A stretch of DNA of 64,000 nucleotides, from assembly GCA_964563135.1 (NCBI GenBank), contig CAZLWV010000020.1, forward strand, positions 1-64,000, given 5' to 3'. The notes under the pieces were generated by a model. That model saw only the letters and a list, made by a program, of their open reading frames with translations, ran no database searches and was not told where the DNA came from. This DNA is from JAAYAY01 sp964563135. GTDB taxonomy: Bacteria > Planctomycetota > Planctomycetia > Pirellulales > Thermoguttaceae. A program made the position numbers and the translations under genes. Shown piece by piece: positions 24,676 through 33,527 of this stretch. Position 1 is the first letter of the stretch. Each line of letters opens with the position of its first letter.

Positions 24676-26643
24676 ATGTACCGTTTTTTCCCGACCACCC
24701 TCGCCAGCATCCTTCTCAGTGCAGCCGCTCTGGCCGCCCAGGAACCTCTGGCTCTCTTCCCCGTAAGCGATGCGGTTCGCGTGTTCGACGATGGATACCA
24801 ATGCCCCGACGCCACGGGCCAGGAGATCCGCCTTTTCGGCCTGCGGGCCGAGACTCTCTCCGCTCAATGCGTCGTCCGGGCGGGCCAGGATTTGCCCAAG
24901 CTCACGGTCTCGGTCAGTCCGCTTGCAGCGGAGGGCGGCGGCGCGCAGATCCCCGCCGAAAACGTCCATTGGAACTTTGTTACCAGCATCTTCATCGAAG
25001 CCAACACACCCAAGGTGAATCCGGCCGATCTCACTCGTGCTGCTCCCGCTCGCTTTCCGGACTGTCTGGCGGAGGATCGCGAGTGTGACGTGCCTGAGGG
25101 CACGCTCAAGGCGATCTACCTCAGCGTGCACATCCCCGCCGATGCCGCGCCGGGCGAGTTTCGCGGCCAGGTCACCGTCACTGCCGGACAGAGTCAGGCC
25201 TCGCTGCCGCTCCGGCTGACCGTCTGTCCCTTGGCGATGCCGGAAGAGCGGCACGTGATGGTGGCCGAGTGGTTTTCGAGCAGCCAGTTCAAGAAACACC
25301 ACGGCGTGGAATCCTCCGATTCGCAGCGTTTTGAGACGATCCTCCGCGCCTATGCCGAGAACATGGCCCAGCACCGGCAGAACGTGTTCCGCGTGAGCCT
25401 GGGGCTCATCCGGAGCACGTTGACCGCCGAGGGGAAACTGCATCTGGACTTCTCGGCCTTCGACCGTTTTGCCCAGGTCTTCTGGGACACCGGGCGGATG
25501 GATCTCCTGGAGACTGGGTTCGTGGCCGAGCATGGCGAAGGGGGCTGGTCCAGCCCGGAGATCCGGCTCCAGGGAGCCACGGTCAAGGACGAGTCGACCG
25601 GCCAGGAGAAACGCCTGACTGCCGAAGAATACCTGCCCCGATTCCTGCCTGCCCTCGTCGCACACCTTCGCGAAAAGGGCTGGCTCGGCAAGACGATCTT
25701 CCATATCTGCGACGAACCTTCCAGCCACAACGTCATGGCCTGGCGTGAGGCATCCGACTTCGTGCACCGCCATGCGCCGGAACTGCAACGGGTAGATGCC
25801 ATCGAAACTCCCCACTGTCTGAGCCGGCTCGAGATCTGGGTCCCCAAGCTCGACCACCTGGCTACCTGGCAGCAGGCGTACGAAGAGGCCCAGCGTCAGG
25901 GCAACGAGCTCTGGTTCTACACGGTCGGCATCTTTCAAGGCGGCTCGCTGATGAACAAGACGGTCGACGTGCCGCTGATCGACACGCGGCTGATGCACTG
26001 GCTCAATTACCGCTACGACCTGAAGGGTTACCTCCACTGGGGCTTCAACGCCTGGACCGACGATCCCTGGAACAGCCCCGGCAAACACCGCGGCGATGGC
26101 TGGCACGTCTATCCCAAGCGCGACGGGCTGCTCAACTCGCTCCGCTGGGAACAGATGCGCTGCGGCCTCCAGGATTACGAATGCCTGTGGCTGCTGGAAG
26201 ACAAGATCGCCCAGATTCGATCCCGGCTGAGCCCGCCTGCGGCCGAACTGATCCAGCCCCGCCGGCGCGGTATGGAAATCGCGTCCCAAGTGGTGCGCAC
26301 GTACACCGACTTCAGCCGCGACCCGGAGGTGCTCTATGCGGCTCGTCGCCAGGCGATCGAAGAGACGCTGGGCCTCGACGTCTCGCCGTGCGTCATCCTC
26401 CAGACAAACCCTCCCGAACACACCGCGGTGGCCAACGACTGCGGTATCGACGTCCACGGCTGGGCCGAGCCCGGATCGCGTCTGAAGATCAACCGTCAGG
26501 ACACGCCGGTCGCCCCCGACGGCCTGTTCCTCGCCCAGGTTCGGCCTTCGCCCGAGGGAACGATTGTCGTCGAGGCCGAGAACGACAAGGGCCACAAGAC
26601 CCTCCAGCGCAAATTCCGGTTGTTGTTCCCTGGCAAGAAGTGA
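24676..26643 (+). CDS. Exported DUF4091 / GH123-like protein
   Basis: 655 residues with a signal peptide ending near LAAQEP. The N-terminal beta-sandwich (AETLSAQCVVRAG...LKAIYLSVHIPADAAPGEFRGQ) and a barrel with KTIFHICDEPSSHN fit DUF4091/GH123-like proteins, where an Asp-Glu pair such as the DE of CDEP is catalytic in GH123 N-acetylgalactosaminidases. The family signature HWGFNAWTDDPW, then GDGWHVYPK and RWEQMRCGLQDYECL, is present. A final ~85-residue Ig-like domain (IDVHGWAEPGSRLKINRQ) follows. AAGGAG overlaps the previous stop. Likely acts on amino sugars outside the cytoplasm; the substrate is inferred only from the family. Confidence 0.8.
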   Translation: MYRFFPTTLASILLSAAALAAQEPLALFPVSDAVRVFDDGYQCPDATGQEIRLFGLRAETLSAQCVVRAGQDLPKLTVSVSPLAAEGGGAQIPAENVHWNFVTSIFIEANTPKVNPADLTRAAPARFPDCLAEDRECDVPEGTLKAIYLSVHIPADAAPGEFRGQVTVTAGQSQASLPLRLTVCPLAMPEERHVMVAEWFSSSQFKKHHGVESSDSQRFETILRAYAENMAQHRQNVFRVSLGLIRSTLTAEGKLHLDFSAFDRFAQVFWDTGRMDLLETGFVAEHGEGGWSSPEIRLQGATVKDESTGQEKRLTAEEYLPRFLPALVAHLREKGWLGKTIFHICDEPSSHNVMAWREASDFVHRHAPELQRVDAIETPHCLSRLEIWVPKLDHLATWQQAYEEAQRQGNELWFYTVGIFQGGSLMNKTVDVPLIDTRLMHWLNYRYDLKGYLHWGFNAWTDDPWNSPGKHRGDGWHVYPKRDGLLNSLRWEQMRCGLQDYECLWLLEDKIAQIRSRLSPPAAELIQPRRRGMEIASQVVRTYTDFSRDPEVLYAARRQAIEETLGLDVSPCVILQTNPPEHTAVANDCGIDVHGWAEPGSRLKINRQDTPVAPDGLFLAQVRPSPEGTIVVEAENDKGHKTLQRKFRLLFPGKK

Positions 26644-26983
26644 GCGCGTTTCCGGTTGGAACCGTCTTCCATACAGGGTCGCACGACCTCCACGAACCCC
26701 TGCATCGCGCAACCGGCAGCCGCGCTGACCGAATAGCACACCTCCAGGCCGCTCGCCGACTGGAAGCGTGCCCGTCCCTCTGTTACCATGGGCCATGGTT
26801 GCCGCTGGCGGAGTATGCCGGCGGTGTCCATCTCGGAGACCCTCGATGAGGATCCGGCAGGGGACCACTGTTGCAGATCGTCACGTTCGCCCCGCGAAGA
26901 GCGCGATTGCCGATTCGTGGTGTGAACAACGGTGTTTCTCCACTTGCCGTTCCTCAGTGGCCCCACTCCAAGGAGCTTTACCC
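26644..26983. other. Intergenic region upstream of GH78
   Basis: 340 bases without a supported gene. The only clear structure is the perfect palindrome at 26785-26799. The GH78 binding site CAAGGAG (26969-26975) lies at the end. Confidence 0.6.
26785..26799. promoter_or_regulatory. 15-bp palindrome upstream of rhamnosidase gene
   Basis: ACCATGG-G-CCATGGT is a perfect 7-bp inverted repeat with one central base, 185 bases before the GH78 start. It could be an operator, but no regulator gene is adjacent. Confidence 0.35.
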
Positions 26984-29695
26984 ATGCGCGGAATGACTGT
27001 TCTGCTGGCGCTGTTCGCGGGAGCGATCCTCCTGCCGTCGGCTTCGCACGGAGCGTCTGCCGCTCCCGTCGAGTTGCGTTGCGAGGGGCTCGCCGCCCCA
27101 ATCGGTATTGATCGGGCCGAGCCTCGATTGTCCTGGACTATTCCACCGGGCGCCCGTGGACTGTCGCAGACCGCGTTCCAGGTCCTGGTGGCCGACAAAG
27201 CCGAATCGCTCGCCGACGGCCGCGGAAATCTGTGGGACTCCGGCAAGGTCGACTCGGACCAGTCTCAGTGGGTCTCCTACGCTGGCAAACCGCTGGCCAA
27301 GGCAGCACGCTGCTGGTGGCAGGTTCGCGTCTGGGACCAGACCGGACAGCCCTCCGATTGGAGCCGGCCTGCCTTCTTCTCCGTCGGCCCGCTTTCGCCA
27401 GCCGACTGGAACGGCCAGTGGATCGGCGCCGACTGGATGAAAGACAACGCCGGCCCGCTCCCCTGGCTCCGCAAAACCTTCGAGCTCCCGAAGAAGCCGG
27501 CCACGGCCACAATCTGCGTCTGTGCCCTGGGCTACTACGAACTCTACGTCAACGGCCAGAAAGTCGGCGACGACGTCCTCACCCCGGCCGTCTCCGACTA
27601 TGGCAAACGCGGGCTCTATGTCACCTACGACATTGCCGATCGGCTGGTAGAGGGCAAGAACTGCATCGCCCTGTGGCTGGGCCGTGGCTGGTCACTCGGT
27701 GCCCTGAAGCACGCCGGAACCGGCGGCCCCATGGTCAAGGCGGAACTGAATCTCACCGTGGATGCCTCAGCGTCCCAGACTATTCCCACCGACGCCACAT
27801 GGAAGGCCCATCGCAGCCACATTACGCCCCTGGGCAACGGCACCAGCGGCAGCTACGGCGGCGAACTCGTCGAGGCCGAAAAGGAGATCGCCGACTGGAA
27901 CGCGGCGGACTTCGACGACTCGGGCTGGCAGGCCGCCGCGATCCATCATCCACCTACGCCCGTCATCGCCGCCCAGATGATGGAGCCCAACCGCATGCTC
28001 GACGAGATCTCCCTGGCCTCGGTGAAGCCTCTGGAGGACGGGTTCTTGCTCGACATGGGACGCAACTACACCGGCTGGTTCGAGCTGGTCCTCCCCGACG
28101 ACGTGAAACGCGGCACGAAGATCGACATGGAGTTTGCCGACAAACAATTCCCCGACGGCCGGTTTCAGACCTACGGCCAGCACAGCACCTACGTGGCAAG
28201 AGGGGGCGGAGGGGAACGGTTCCGCAACCGATTCAACTATGCCGCTTTCCGCTACGCGATCGTCAAGGGCTTGCCGCGGGCCCCCAGGCCCGACGAGGTC
28301 AAGGGCTGGCTGATCACCACCGGCTACGAGCCCAGCTCCACCTTCTCCTGCAGCAACCCGCTGCTCAACCAGATCCATGCCATGATGTGCTGGACCTACA
28401 AGTGCCTGAGTCTCGGCGGCTACACGGTCGACTGCCCCCACCGGGAGCGGCTGGGCTATGGCGGCGATTCCGGGACCTCAATGGAGATGGGGATGCTCAA
28501 TTTCCGCACCGGCCCGTTCTATGCCAAATGGGCGGCCGACTGGCGCGACTCCCAGAACCAGGAGGGCGATGTTCCCTACACCGTGCCCTACTCGCAGGAC
28601 GCCGGCGGCGGGCCGGTCTGGAGCGGATTCTGCANNNNNNNNNNCTACGGCGATCGAAGGCCGCTCGAGCTGGGCTGGCCGGTGATGAAGAAGTGGCTGG
28701 CGTTCATCGATACGAAAATGGGCGACGGCATCCTTCAGCCTTACGTGGGCATCGGCTGTGCCGGCTCCCCGGAGTGGAACTTCCTCGGCGACTGGGTGCC
28801 GCCCGGAAGAAAGCAGGGCAAGGACCGCGTCGACGACCGTTCCACCCTGTTCTTCAACAACTGCTACCTGGTCTATTGCCTCCAGCTTGCCGCCAGGATC
28901 GGCCACGTGGTCGGAGATGACCCGCAGGCCGAGATCTATGCGGCCAAGGCCAAACAGCTTGCCGCCACGCTCCATGAGCGGTTCCTGAATCCCGACGGCA
29001 CCACCTATGCCAACGGCGAGCAGACCTACCTCGCCATGCCGCTCCTCTTCGGGATCACTCCGCCCGAGACAGCTCCGCGCGTGATGGCCGCCCTGGAACA
29101 CGACATCACCGTCACCCGCAACGGCCATCTGAACACGGGCATGCACGGCAACTACTTCATGACCAAGTATCTCATCGACCAGCGCCGCAACGACCTGGTT
29201 GCCTTGATGCACACCAAGGAAGACTTCCCCAGCTTCGGCCACATGATCCGTAGCGGCGCCACCACGATCTGGGAGGAATGGGACGGCGACAATTCCCAGA
29301 TCCACAACACCATGATCTCGATCGGGCTCTGGTTCATCGAGGGGCTGGCCGGCATCCGCATGGATGCCGACGCCCCGGGCTTCAAGCACTTCATCGCCGC
29401 GCCTGGCGTCGAGAGCGGCCTGAAACAGGTCGACGCCACCTTGATGACCGGGTACGGCAGGATCGCCAGTGCGTGGCGCATCGAGGGGGGCACCCTGACC
29501 TGGGATCTGACAGTGCCCCCCAACACCTCGGCAACGGTCTTCCTGCCGGCGGCCGATCTGGATGCCGTCCGCGAAAGCGACCAGCCCGTGAAATCCCAGG
29601 CTGCTGTCGACGGTCCCGCCGTCCAGAACGGCCTCTTCCGCTGCCAGGTCGCCTCCGGCACCTACCGTTTCACGACCCGGCTCCCGCAGGAATGA
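26984..29695 (+). CDS. Exported alpha-L-rhamnosidase (GH78)
   Basis: About 903 residues from the ATG at 26984 (AAGGAG upstream), with an N10 gap inside. A signal peptide is followed by the GH78 N-terminal region (VELRCEGLAAPIGID...RLSWTI, the fibronectin-like domain), the D domain (NGQWIGADWM, LRKTFELP, YELYVNGQKVGDDVL) and the (alpha/alpha)6 barrel. Barrel motifs include YTVDCPHRERLGYGGD, with the acidic residues of the active site, EWNFLGDWVPPG and ATTIWEEWDGD. A C-terminal beta-domain ends it. GH78 removes terminal alpha-L-rhamnose from plant or algal glycans and glycosides. The gene is isolated from the PHP gene, which points the other way. Confidence 0.92.
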   Translation: MRGMTVLLALFAGAILLPSASHGASAAPVELRCEGLAAPIGIDRAEPRLSWTIPPGARGLSQTAFQVLVADKAESLADGRGNLWDSGKVDSDQSQWVSYAGKPLAKAARCWWQVRVWDQTGQPSDWSRPAFFSVGPLSPADWNGQWIGADWMKDNAGPLPWLRKTFELPKKPATATICVCALGYYELYVNGQKVGDDVLTPAVSDYGKRGLYVTYDIADRLVEGKNCIALWLGRGWSLGALKHAGTGGPMVKAELNLTVDASASQTIPTDATWKAHRSHITPLGNGTSGSYGGELVEAEKEIADWNAADFDDSGWQAAAIHHPPTPVIAAQMMEPNRMLDEISLASVKPLEDGFLLDMGRNYTGWFELVLPDDVKRGTKIDMEFADKQFPDGRFQTYGQHSTYVARGGGGERFRNRFNYAAFRYAIVKGLPRAPRPDEVKGWLITTGYEPSSTFSCSNPLLNQIHAMMCWTYKCLSLGGYTVDCPHRERLGYGGDSGTSMEMGMLNFRTGPFYAKWAADWRDSQNQEGDVPYTVPYSQDAGGGPVWSGFCXXXXYGDRRPLELGWPVMKKWLAFIDTKMGDGILQPYVGIGCAGSPEWNFLGDWVPPGRKQGKDRVDDRSTLFFNNCYLVYCLQLAARIGHVVGDDPQAEIYAAKAKQLAATLHERFLNPDGTTYANGEQTYLAMPLLFGITPPETAPRVMAALEHDITVTRNGHLNTGMHGNYFMTKYLIDQRRNDLVALMHTKEDFPSFGHMIRSGATTIWEEWDGDNSQIHNTMISIGLWFIEGLAGIRMDADAPGFKHFIAAPGVESGLKQVDATLMTGYGRIASAWRIEGGTLTWDLTVPPNTSATVFLPAADLDAVRESDQPVKSQAAVDGPAVQNGLFRCQVASGTYRFTTRLPQE
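28635..28644. other. Assembly gap (10 N) inside the GH78 gene
   Basis: The N run separates WSGFC from YGDRRPLE. Most relatives have several more residues here (around a TLPW-type segment), so the true gap is probably longer than 10 bases. The frame is nevertheless the same on both sides. Confidence 0.95.
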
Positions 29696-29770
29696 ACCGG
29701 TCTTGCCACGAATTTGACAATCTGGAGATCGACTTCCGGGTTCACCGGGGAAAGCTCGGGGCCACCACTT

Positions 29771-31135
29771 TCACGCGTAGGGCTGCGTCCAGGCTACCTG
29801 CACCTCCGGATGGAAATAACGCTCGTAACCGCTCGCCACGCTCGACTCGATCTTGGCCCGCACGTAGAGATCGTCGGCTGCCATCCGATAGGAGGCCTCG
29901 GTTCCCTCGACGAGTTCGGCCGTCTTCCCGATATCGCCCGAGTAGACGGGAATCTGCCTCGCGCCTCGCCCCTTCTCGGCCGGGGCGTCGACAATCCGGA
30001 CCGTCTGGTCGAACCCGCGTTTGGTCGTGATGAAGCGGATTCGGTACTTCACATCCGCCGCCGCCTTGACCTTCACATACAGGGTCCGCGCGGGCCGGTC
30101 AAACGCCACGTCGTCCAGCAGCGCGCCGCTCGTGGCATAGAAATCGCCCGCGTCCATGGCAGCCAGCAGCGATTCGACGGCCAGCGTCCCGCTCCGCACC
30201 ATCACCCAGGCGTCGGCCAGCCGCTGCTCCGGCGTGCGATCAAAATAGTAGTGCGTGTCGTCCGATCCGACGCCGTACAGAAGCCGAGCCCCCTTGAGGG
30301 CACGGAATGCGTTGACAGTGTCCCAGAAGGAGTCGTTGGTGACGCTCATCGCATCCGGATGCGGTGCAAAGGCCGAGCCGCCATTGCACACCTCAAAGAA
30401 CCGCACCTCCGGATTGTCGATCAGGTTCTGCGGCTGGATATCCCAGTAGACCCATTGCGGGTGGTTCAGCATCAGAAGCGTCGGTCGCCCCATTTGCGAT
30501 CCCAACTGCTTCACCTCCTCCGCGTTCTGGCGAATCAGTTCGCTGACACTCAGTTCCGCATTGGTAATCTGCTTGCTCAGAGCGGCTCCCTGGAGCGACG
30601 GGATGAGGCCCGGCAGGTTCAGATAGTTCAGGTGCACGTTGATGCCGCCCAGCACCTGCGTGATCTCTACCGCCGGCATCAGCAAGAACCTGCCCGGCTC
30701 GTCAAACTTCCTCTGCATCTCGGCGCAGGTCTTGATCCGAACGGACAGTCTGCCGTTCTCCTGCCGGGTCTCGACCTCCGAGCCGAACGCCTGCTTGTAG
30801 GCGTCGAAGATCGGGCGAGCCACCGCCGGCGGCCAGTTCCCCTCGGCGGCCTCGACCGGCTTCCACTTCTGAGCATCCTCGGCAAACAGATTGTGGTCGC
30901 TCACCCCCAGAAACTCGTATCCCAGCTTCTTGTAGATGTCGATCGCCTGCTCCGGAAAGGCGCGACCGTCAGACCAGTAGGTGTGCATGTGAAACATGCC
31001 GCGGTACCATCTGCCGGCCGTAGAGTTCGAATCACCTGGGACCTCCTGCCCGATCAGGCGGCGCCCCGCCAGGAGGCTCATGCTGCCAACCGCAATTCCC
31101 TTGATCGCCTCTCGACGCGTAATCCGAACCGTCAT
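29771..31135 (-). CDS. Tat-exported PHP-domain metallohydrolase
   Basis: 454 residues. The leader MTVRITRREAIKGIAVGSMS has a twin-arginine motif, so export in folded state is likely. The PHP metal ligands are visible: HMHTYWSDG (H49, H51), a VSDHN motif at about residues 78-82, MPAVEI, LNHPQ and GSDDTHYY near the C-terminal third. PHP domains hydrolyse phosphoesters with two or three metals. An exported form among carbohydrate genes suggests action on a phosphorylated extracellular substrate, which is an inference. The C-terminal ~120 residues form an added beta-domain. Convergent with the GH78 gene. Confidence 0.8.
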   Translation of the reverse strand: MTVRITRREAIKGIAVGSMSLLAGRRLIGQEVPGDSNSTAGRWYRGMFHMHTYWSDGRAFPEQAIDIYKKLGYEFLGVSDHNLFAEDAQKWKPVEAAEGNWPPAVARPIFDAYKQAFGSEVETRQENGRLSVRIKTCAEMQRKFDEPGRFLLMPAVEITQVLGGINVHLNYLNLPGLIPSLQGAALSKQITNAELSVSELIRQNAEEVKQLGSQMGRPTLLMLNHPQWVYWDIQPQNLIDNPEVRFFEVCNGGSAFAPHPDAMSVTNDSFWDTVNAFRALKGARLLYGVGSDDTHYYFDRTPEQRLADAWVMVRSGTLAVESLLAAMDAGDFYATSGALLDDVAFDRPARTLYVKVKAAADVKYRIRFITTKRGFDQTVRIVDAPAEKGRGARQIPVYSGDIGKTAELVEGTEASYRMAADDLYVRAKIESSVASGYERYFHPEVQVAWTQPYA

Positions 31136-31560
31136 TTCATCGACCTCTTTCTACTATCGTGAGAATTGTCCAACATGTGGCAGTGGCCGTTCCACTCCGG
31201 CCGCCGTGTTCGTTCCCGCAGATGCTCAGCCAATGGCCAACGATCTCGAGGACTCTCCAGCAAACAGCGTTCGCCGCCGGCTCAACCGACAAGACTATCC
31301 GTCTTGCCGCAAACCACGATCCTCTGCGAGGGTAGCCTCCTACCGGGCCCCTGTCAACCGCGAGCCACTCGTCGGCAACCGTCCCCAGCTTGTGCCCCAA
31401 TTCGTCCTCACTTCCATCGCCTGACCGTGCAAGCTCGCTATCTCTCCGCTCCCAAGACCGCCAGGCAGGCCTGCCGCACTGAGGGAAGAACTGGCAGCGG
31501 GAGGAGTTCTGGGATCGGCCCTCAGAACACTTTCGCAACGTTCGGTCAATCTCGCAGCGC
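31136..31560. other. Intergenic region without recognised features
   Basis: 425 bases between the PHP gene (start 31135) and the C69 dipeptidase (stop 31561), both on the minus strand. No convincing coding region, repeat or hairpin was seen. It probably holds the PHP promoter. Confidence 0.6.
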
Positions 31561-33006
31561 TCACGGCCTTCGCGCTGCGACGTCGGGAGCAAGTGCCTCC
31601 ACCAGCTTGTCGGCCGCGGTACACGCCTCCAGCGCCCGCTCGCTGCAGAACCGCGTCAACAGGCCCCTGGCAGCATCCGGATCGCTCGACCACAGCTTGG
31701 CGGCCTCCGCTTCAACGCCTTCCTGCTCCTGAAAGAGCCGTTGCTCCATGGTCGACCACGATTGCCGAACGGTCTCGATCCGATTGGCGTAGGACTGGTC
31801 CACCACCTTGGCCAATCGTTTGAACTTCCACCACGCCCGCCCGTAGTCCGGCTCGAACGTCCCCACCGGAGGCTGGAAATGCTGCTCCAGCGAAACCAGT
31901 CCCCGAAGCTCCCCGCGACGGCCGTAGCACTCCGGGGTGGCTGTCACCCCGACGTGCCAGGGTGTCAGAACACTGATATCGGGTCGGCCAGTGGTCCGCC
32001 AATAGACACAGCCGATCTCGCGAGGCAGGTTGGGACGGAGTTGGAACACCGCCGCCTCCTGGGTCGTCTTGTTGAAAAATGCGGCCACTCCTCCCTGGTC
32101 CCGCAGCACTGTCGCCACATCCCCCACCGACAACGGCCTCTGCGGGCGCACAGAAAACTCCAGCGGCTCCTCAGGAGGCCATTCCCCGGGTTTGCCGGAC
32201 ACGACTTGCTGGCCGCGAAATTGGCGCCCGTCGGGCCCGGTTCGTTCCACGGTCTGGTAGGCCAATCGAAAATTGAACGGCCGGCCGTCTGCCGGATCGT
32301 ACCAGCCGCGTTTCGTGGCGTAGCTGACCAGGTCGGGCGACGCCCGGAAGTTCCCCCGGTCTTCCAGGTCGATCTCGCCGATGACATGACGGGCGGGCAG
32401 GATCACAACCGCATCGTCGGGCACTCGCTGTGCTACCCAACGTCGCCCTCGCACCACCTCCACCACCCATGCCTCCTCCGGATCGGCAACCGCGTACGTG
32501 CGGCCCGAGTCGGCATAGCCAAACCGCTCCACGAGCTGGCCCATCAACTCCATCCCTTCCCGAGCCGACTTCGCCCGTTGTGCCACCAGCCGGCGGAGCA
32601 TGTAGCCGATCCCACCCTCGCGGATCTCACCGCGAGCAACCAAGGTGTCGTAATCGTCCTCCCGGGTCCGGCACTGGATGCTCACCACCGCCACGCCCCA
32701 TTCGTTGAGATACCCGTCGCTGAATTCGAGGCCCGGATTCTCGCTCCACAGGAACGCCCACTCTTCCGGTACGGGCTCGAGACTGCCGCCCCGACGGAGA
32801 TTCACCGTCGCATCCGCCGCCGGCATCCGCGGGATCTTTCGGAACTCGAGTACGCGATCCAGCGCATTCTCTTCGTTGTGCCCCAGCAGGACCGACCCGT
32901 CGTTCGAAGCCAGACGCCCCACGACAACAGCGTCGCACGCCACAGCGATGGCGGCCCCCGTGAAGATCAGAACCACAACCAGCAAGTGCCTGCAAAAACG
33001 GATCAT
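31561..33006 (-). CDS. Exported C69-family dipeptidase (PepD/U34-like)
   Basis: 481 residues from the ATG at 33006, which has GGAGGGG upstream; a longer in-frame start to 33090 lacks support. Signal peptide MIRFCRHLLVVVLIFTGAA ends so that Cys24 (AVACDAVVVG) becomes the first residue. This is the N-terminal nucleophile of C69 enzymes. Further motifs: SVLLGHNEEN, YLNEWGVAVVSIQCRTRE, DPEEAWVVEVVRGRRW, PARHVIGEIDL and WHVGVTATPECY. These cleave dipeptides. The family normally self-processes or is secreted with the Cys at the terminus. Divergent from the HzsA-related gene. Confidence 0.85.
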   Translation of the reverse strand: MIRFCRHLLVVVLIFTGAAIAVACDAVVVGRLASNDGSVLLGHNEENALDRVLEFRKIPRMPAADATVNLRRGGSLEPVPEEWAFLWSENPGLEFSDGYLNEWGVAVVSIQCRTREDDYDTLVARGEIREGGIGYMLRRLVAQRAKSAREGMELMGQLVERFGYADSGRTYAVADPEEAWVVEVVRGRRWVAQRVPDDAVVILPARHVIGEIDLEDRGNFRASPDLVSYATKRGWYDPADGRPFNFRLAYQTVERTGPDGRQFRGQQVVSGKPGEWPPEEPLEFSVRPQRPLSVGDVATVLRDQGGVAAFFNKTTQEAAVFQLRPNLPREIGCVYWRTTGRPDISVLTPWHVGVTATPECYGRRGELRGLVSLEQHFQPPVGTFEPDYGRAWWKFKRLAKVVDQSYANRIETVRQSWSTMEQRLFQEQEGVEAEAAKLWSSDPDAARGLLTRFCSERALEACTAADKLVEALAPDVAARRP

Positions 33007-33527
33007 GACCCCCTCCGGCAACCCGTCATCTGGAACCAGCACACAATCCAGCTTTCCGGCCAGCTTAACGAAGCGCTGCGCGACGGGCAAGGATGTTCCT
33101 CGCGTTCCGACCCGTCAACAACCCGCTCGCACCAAATAGGATCGGAGAATCCCAGGCGGCAGGGCCGTCCACCGGCACCGCCCGAAGGTTGGTCGCGAGC
33201 TGCCGCTCCGCGTGTGCTTGCGGAAGACTCCGCTGGGCTGCTTCCCGAAAAAGCCGGCCTCCCGCTCCAGTGTCCTCGCTCCCCAATCCAACCAGGGCTC
33301 AATCAAGTGCTTGACACCCGCCTCCGCAGCGTCTACCGTCAGTCCCGTGGCCTGTGTTGTGCGCTGGAGATGGATGTGCGCCAATTTCATCCACCTTGCC
33401 GGAAAAGCAGACTCACGCGCTGGCTCTTGTTGGTCGTTGTATGCCTGATGGCTGGACGGCTGCCCCTACGTGGCCCGGCAGGCGCAGGTCGTCAGGCAGC
33501 CATAATCCTCCATGTCCGACTGATGCG
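33007..33527. other. Divergent intergenic region
   Basis: 521 bases between the dipeptidase (minus) and the HzsA-related gene (plus). Short open frames occur on both strands, for example a minus frame at 33115-33390, but none has a recognisable family or binding site. It should contain both promoters. Confidence 0.55.

Noticed and set aside
24292..26868. Long open frame on the minus strand (about 858 codons)
   Set aside because: Antisense to the GH-A and DUF4091 genes; a GC-rich shadow frame.
31018..31035. GTTCGAATC-like T-loop, possible tRNA
   Set aside because: No acceptor or anticodon stems around it; it lies within the PHP coding sequence.
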